Source: Planctomycetota bacterium (GTDB taxonomy: Bacteria; Planctomycetota; Phycisphaerae; WQYP01). From it: a stretch of 10,379 nucleotides of DNA. The stretch covers positions 1 to 10,379 of the forward strand of contig JAJZGH010000184.1 in NCBI GenBank assembly GCA_021798635.1, in the 5' to 3' direction. How positions within the stretch are numbered: position 1 is the stretch's first letter; every line of letters begins with the position of its first letter. Shown here piece by piece: positions 9,101-10,379 of the stretch. The notes beneath the pieces are model-generated. The model made no database searches and was not told where the DNA came from. It saw only the letters and a list, made by a program, of their open reading frames with translations. The position numbers and the translations under genes were made by a program.

Positions 9101-9319
9101 AATCGGGTAAATGGTCGGACTGATCGGCTGTTCCAATGTTTGCGCCCGGACCATACAAAGGCCCGTTCCCGTCGCACACAAGACCGCCGCCATAACCGCG
9201 GCGCGGAACTTTCCACGCAACGCCAATGTGTGCATCAAGGAGTTTTGTCTGCTGTCTTTTATGTTCGTCACAGTCCCGCTCAAAATACCCCGGCAAAGAT
9301 CACCAGCCAAAATCGCCAT
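6119..9319 (-). CDS. lptD: LPS-assembly outer-membrane protein LptD (OstA/Imp), extended N-terminus
   Basis: LptD is the outer-membrane end of the Lpt bridge: it takes LPS from a periplasmic LptA-like filament and inserts it into the outer leaflet. The ATG at 9319 (AAGGGGG just upstream) gives 1066 residues against about 780 in E. coli. In that numbering, a signal-peptide core (about 38-60) is followed by a first OstA-like jelly-roll segment (about 80-180; LLAAGHVRVHVGYRRLSADHA and FLAGHVVIREGA). Next come a Pro/Val/Ala-rich linker (237-269) and a second OstA module (about 271-410; VYLEGDVTVTYGQQTLHANEV). The LptD barrel follows, with its PFFYWPYV motif (464-471, family form PxFYxPY) and RHIIEPEV (806-813). 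The protein continues about 20 residues past the last likely strand and ends without an aromatic residue. No cysteine occurs after the signal peptide. An alternative ATG at 9235 would give a tidier 30-residue signal peptide but has no Shine-Dalgarno; a TTG at 9346 also exists. It heads the lptD-barrel-M48 cluster. Confidence 0.9.
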   Translation of the reverse strand: MAILAGDLCRGILSGTVTNIKDSRQNSLMHTLALRGKFRAAVMAAVLCATGTGLCMVRAQTLEQPISPTIYPILKPTGTIGVPLVVAAEHTTTWQNNAGTLHLLAAGHVRVHVGYRRLSADHAVIWLYRQGQQQSGFFKVRIFLAGHVVIREGAMNAAVSTANEMLVTTRITSRVRLSGPPPLARDESKNALVIRGRKLIDKLAAAPQGQMAIPNIEISPTELALRNGWFAGGSRVPVAPIPVAPVKATSASKVVPPKPAVTPSPTPTVMATGNIIKEEVIGDQRLTVAKGEFYLFRQVPGHNALELRANNAVMFSAAGHQGASGKKTANPQSAPFARKVQGVYLEGDVTVTYGQQTLHANEVYFDFTTNRAILLHAVLSSEDVQANSPLYMRAKEIIQLAQGQFEAKSVKLSTDEFYQPHYYIGAGAMTVRSVAAPAPPGTKPKTAYYAFSATNTTASFLGVPFFYWPYVTGTTQQNPSPLKSISVGNSSIFGTTVQTDWNLLALMGITPPGGVEADVNFNEYSSRGPSTGVNARYNIDGIHGVVNSALIYDTGTDQLGANRDNLPVSQHTRGYISFRHMQQLSNQWTVAVEGSYVSDPNYLEQYFQNIYSSAPEQQTSIYVKQQHDTEAFTALGKWNLTGFITNADLENNEYSVQRYPEVHYYREGDKILGLFTYFSDSSGGIINDQFSNTTSGVRALELNFPGLNPNETFSQYYLSNGWTDQPVARLDSRQEIDFPMAVGPVQFDPFVSGRLTYWDTSFPVVDNQLGGGTTRAWGTVGFRSSTTLWKVYPNVKSDLLDVDQLRHIIEPEVSMFATGANVQQGYLQPFDRNVEGITDASGAEFALRQTLQTKRGRKGHRQIVDWITFNVAADVFWNHNLSGPFDPNNPQYAGAPFSTSDFGNPLIGYYDWSRPELSQIADSIDANFSWRIGANVEFLADESWNIDLQQLEQLDSGVEVNQSPNLSYFLGNRYIRAVDSDQWTAAISYKLTRKYTIAASESYDFALSHNVTTDFTVVREIPRFYVGITVAYNADTATTAAMVSLWPAGFPQAGITNQRALQAVAP

Positions 9320-9321
9320 GA

Positions 9322-9328
9322 CCCCCTT
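9322..9328 (-). promoter_or_regulatory. Possible ribosome binding site for lptD
   Basis: On the minus strand AAGGGGG ends two bases before the ATG at 9319-9317. The spacing is short if the whole run is used, but acceptable if the AAGG part pairs with 16S rRNA. The downstream ATG at 9235 has no such sequence, so this site favours the longer LptD. Confidence 0.4.
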
Positions 9329-9355
9329 CAGGGCGTACCAAAACAACCGGGGCGA

Positions 9356-9384
9356 ATCATAGAGCGCCGGGGGGATACTGGGAA
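9356..9384 (-). promoter_or_regulatory. Candidate promoter for the lptD operon
   Basis: On the minus strand TATGAT (9361-9356, five of six consensus bases) lies 17 bp after TTCCCA (9384-9379, four of six). Just upstream is TTGACT (9389-9384), a better -35 hexamer but 22 bp from the -10. The predicted start near 9349 gives a leader of about 30 nt to the ATG at 9319. The site lies between the tRNA-Asn gene and lptD, where an operon promoter is expected. Confidence 0.4.
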
Positions 9385-9401
9385 GTCAAGATAAGAAAAA
9401 A

Positions 9402-9473
9402 CTCCGCGGGTAGGATTCGAACCTACAACCGATCGGTTAACAGCCGATTGCTCTACCATTGAGCTACCGCGGA
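9402..9473 (-). tRNA. tRNA-Asn (GTT)
   Basis: A complete 72-nt cloverleaf on the minus strand. The acceptor stem TCCGCGG/CCGCGGA has all seven pairs and discriminator G. The D-arm is GCTC-AATGGTA-GAGC, the anticodon arm ATCGG-CTGTTAA-CCGAT, and the T-arm GTAGG-TTCGAAT-CCTAC. Anticodon GTT (9441-9439) reads Asn codons AAC and AAT. CCA is not encoded. Six Ts (minus strand, 9401-9396) follow the discriminator directly and may aid transcript release. It lies 22 bp behind tRNA-Phe and is probably cotranscribed with it. Confidence 0.98.
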
Positions 9474-9495
9474 AAATGGCTTCCGCCAGATTGTA

Positions 9496-9568
9496 TGGGC
9501 AGAGCCGGAATCGAACCGGCGACACAAGGATTTTCAGTCCTTTGCTCTACCAGCTGAGCTATCTGCCC
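9496..9568 (-). tRNA. tRNA-Phe (GAA)
   Basis: A complete 73-nt cloverleaf on the minus strand. The acceptor stem GGGCAGA/TCTGCCC is fully paired, with discriminator A. The D-arm is GCTC-AGCTGGTA-GAGC, the anticodon arm AAGGA-CTGAAAA-TCCTT, and the T-arm GCCGG-TTCGATT-CCGGC. Anticodon GAA (9535-9533) reads Phe codons TTC and TTT. CCA is not encoded, so it must be added by a nucleotidyltransferase. It is the first gene of a Phe-Asn tRNA pair. Confidence 0.98.
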
Positions 9569-9580
9569 GCCGAGCCAAGC

Positions 9581-9609
9581 AATTTACGATACCATGCCCG
9601 AAACTGCAA
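9581..9609 (-). promoter_or_regulatory. Weak candidate promoter for the tRNA-Phe/tRNA-Asn pair
   Basis: On the minus strand TTGCAG (9609-9604) and TAAATT (9586-9581) are separated by 17 bp. The match is only three and four of six consensus bases, but the spacing is right and the predicted start would be a few bases before the tRNA-Phe 5' end at 9568. Confidence 0.28.
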
Positions 9610-9638
9610 GTCTATATGACATTTTTGCCACCCGCCAG

Positions 9639-9667
9639 TTGTCGCCTTTGTCTACTTATCCTATTAT
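9639..9667 (+). promoter_or_regulatory. Candidate promoter for tRNA-Cys
   Basis: TTGTCG (9639-9644, four of six) and TATTAT (9662-9667, five of six) are separated by exactly 17 bp. Transcription would start near 9674, about ten bases before the mature tRNA-Cys 5' end, a usual spacing for a bacterial tRNA gene. It lies back to back with the tRNA-Phe promoter in a 115-bp divergent intergenic region. Confidence 0.5.
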
Positions 9668-9683
9668 TACTATTCCACTGTCC

Positions 9684-9757
9684 GGCCGGATGCCCGAGTG
9701 GACTAAGGGAGCGGATTGCAAATCCGCGATTCGTGGGTTCGAATCCCACTCCGGCCT
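9684..9757 (+). tRNA. tRNA-Cys (GCA)
   Basis: A complete 74-nt cloverleaf on the plus strand. The acceptor stem GGCCGGA/TCCGGCC is fully paired. The D-arm CCC...GGG has a long loop, the anticodon arm is GCGGA-TTGCAAA-TCCGC, and the T-arm GTGGG-TTCGAAT-CCCAC. Anticodon GCA (9718-9720) reads Cys codons TGC and TGT. The discriminator is T (U73), a known identity element for cysteinyl-tRNA synthetase, which supports the assignment. CCA is not encoded. The gene is divergent from the Phe-Asn pair and upstream of polA on the same strand. Confidence 0.97.
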
Positions 9758-9878
9758 TTGTCCGAATTGCTTTGACCTTTGCATTTATTCCCACTGGGAA
9801 CCTGCCCGAGTGGTGGCCGTCGCAACCCGGCGATTACTTGAACAGGCTCTCAATCGCGACTTGGGCTAAAATAGATGT
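9758..9878. other. Intergenic leader between tRNA-Cys and polA
   Basis: This 121-bp stretch has no recognisable gene. It contains an 11-bp copy (9803-9813) of the tRNA-Cys D-arm sequence at 9691-9701. That copy forms the 3' side of an imperfect hairpin, CCACTGGG pairing with CCC-AGTGG across one bulged G (9791-9813). No T-tract follows, so it is not an intrinsic terminator. TAAAAT at 9867-9872 is a possible -10 element seven bases before the polA start, but no well-placed -35 accompanies it. Confidence 0.4.
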
Positions 9879-10379
9879 ATGACGACCGCGCAGACACTTT
9901 ACGTTATTGACGGCCACGCGCAAATTTATCGCGCGTATTATGCCCTGCCCCCGCTCAATGCGCCCTCCGGCGAACCTACCAATGCGACGTTTGGTTTTGT
10001 TTCCGCACTATTGAAATTGCTGCAGGCAAAAAGGCCATCGCGGCTGGTTCTGGCCATGGATGCCGGTTCCAGCGGTCGCGAACTTCTGGACAGTCAATAC
10101 AAAGCTCATCGCAAACCTATGCCCGATGATATGCGCCCGCAGATTCAACGGATTATGGCTATCGCGCAAATTATGGCGCTGCCAACTTTGCGCATTGCCG
10201 GGTTTGAAGCGGATGATGTGATCGCCACGTTGGTGCATCGTATCAGCGCACAAGTTGATCCACCGGATATTTTCATCTGTTCGCGGGATAAAGATCTTGA
10301 CCAATTGGTGGGAGATAAGGTTCGGCTTTATGACATTCAAACCGGTGAAACGATTGATGCCGCCGCGCTGATAAAAAGC
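9879..10379 (+). CDS. polA: DNA polymerase I, N-terminal 5'-3' exonuclease domain (C-terminus cut off by window edge)
   Basis: DNA polymerase I removes RNA primers and fills gaps during lagging-strand synthesis and excision repair. Only the first 167 of about 900 expected residues are present, all within the 5'-3' exonuclease (FEN-like) domain. Motifs follow the family closely. VIDGHAQIYRAYYALPPL (9-26) carries metal-ligand Asp11. LAMDAGSSGRELL (58-70) carries Asp61, followed by YKAHRKPMPDDMRPQI (74-89), the helical-arch region. GFEADDVIATL (108-118) holds the acidic cluster, and ICSRDKDLDQLV (133-144) holds the next Asp pair. The start is fixed by an in-frame TAA at 9867-9869, with the ATG at 9879 the first available start; no Shine-Dalgarno is visible. 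Because the polymerase domain lies outside the window, a stand-alone exonuclease cannot be formally excluded, but the match is to PolA. Confidence 0.95.
   Translation, partial: MTTAQTLYVIDGHAQIYRAYYALPPLNAPSGEPTNATFGFVSALLKLLQAKRPSRLVLAMDAGSSGRELLDSQYKAHRKPMPDDMRPQIQRIMAIAQIMALPTLRIAGFEADDVIATLVHRISAQVDPPDIFICSRDKDLDQLVGDKVRLYDIQTGETIDAAALIKS

Noticed and set aside
9396..9401. Intrinsic terminator after tRNA-Asn
   Set aside because: Only a six-base T run is present with no separate hairpin, so it is noted with the tRNA rather than called as a terminator.
9801..9867. Possible extra tRNA (Leu/Ser-like) beginning with a D-arm-like sequence
   Set aside because: No matching acceptor stem, anticodon arm or GTTCGAAT-type T-loop could be found, so at most a fragment is present.
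1..10379. Mobile elements, CRISPR arrays, phage genes or defence systems
   Set aside because: I saw no transposase, integrase, inverted terminal repeats, regularly spaced repeats or known defence motifs; gene content and strand order look like ordinary chromosome.

Overview
The window reads as chromosomal housekeeping DNA from a Gram-negative (diderm) bacterium. The main evidence is an LptD-type lipopolysaccharide-assembly protein, a second predicted outer-membrane beta-barrel with a signal peptide, an RND/MMPL exporter, three canonical tRNAs and the start of DNA polymerase I. The long, cysteine-free LptD and the style of the MMPL exporter would fit a Planctomycetota/PVC-type genome, but this is a weak inference; no rRNA or other marker settles the phylum. 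There is no sign of phage, insertion sequences, CRISPR or plasmid functions.

Layout. Everything from position 1 to about 9320 is on the minus strand. Reading in the direction of transcription, a candidate promoter near 9356-9384 precedes lptD, an unknown outer-membrane beta-barrel gene, and a polytopic M48 zinc metallopeptidase. The gaps are 32 and 42 bp, so these three look like one operon. A 170-bp gap (3313-3482) then holds a second candidate promoter with a perfect TATAAT. Behind it lie a class III PLP-dependent aminotransferase and, 66 bp further on, an HpnN-like RND/MMPL lipid exporter that runs off the left edge. On the right are tRNA-Phe and tRNA-Asn (minus strand, 22 bp apart), then tRNA-Cys (plus strand, divergent), then polA (plus strand), which runs off the right edge.

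How the genes may work together. The first unit looks like outer-membrane biogenesis: LptD inserts LPS, the barrel protein is a possible co-regulated cargo, and the M48 protease is a possible quality-control factor. The second unit couples an aminotransferase to a hydrophobic-molecule exporter of the family linked to hopanoid export, which suggests amino-modified lipid synthesis and transport. These functional links are inferences from gene order and family membership. I found no clearly novel system. The points most worth checking are the extended, two-module, cysteine-free LptD, the unknown beta-barrel between lptD and the protease gene, and the aminotransferase/exporter pair.
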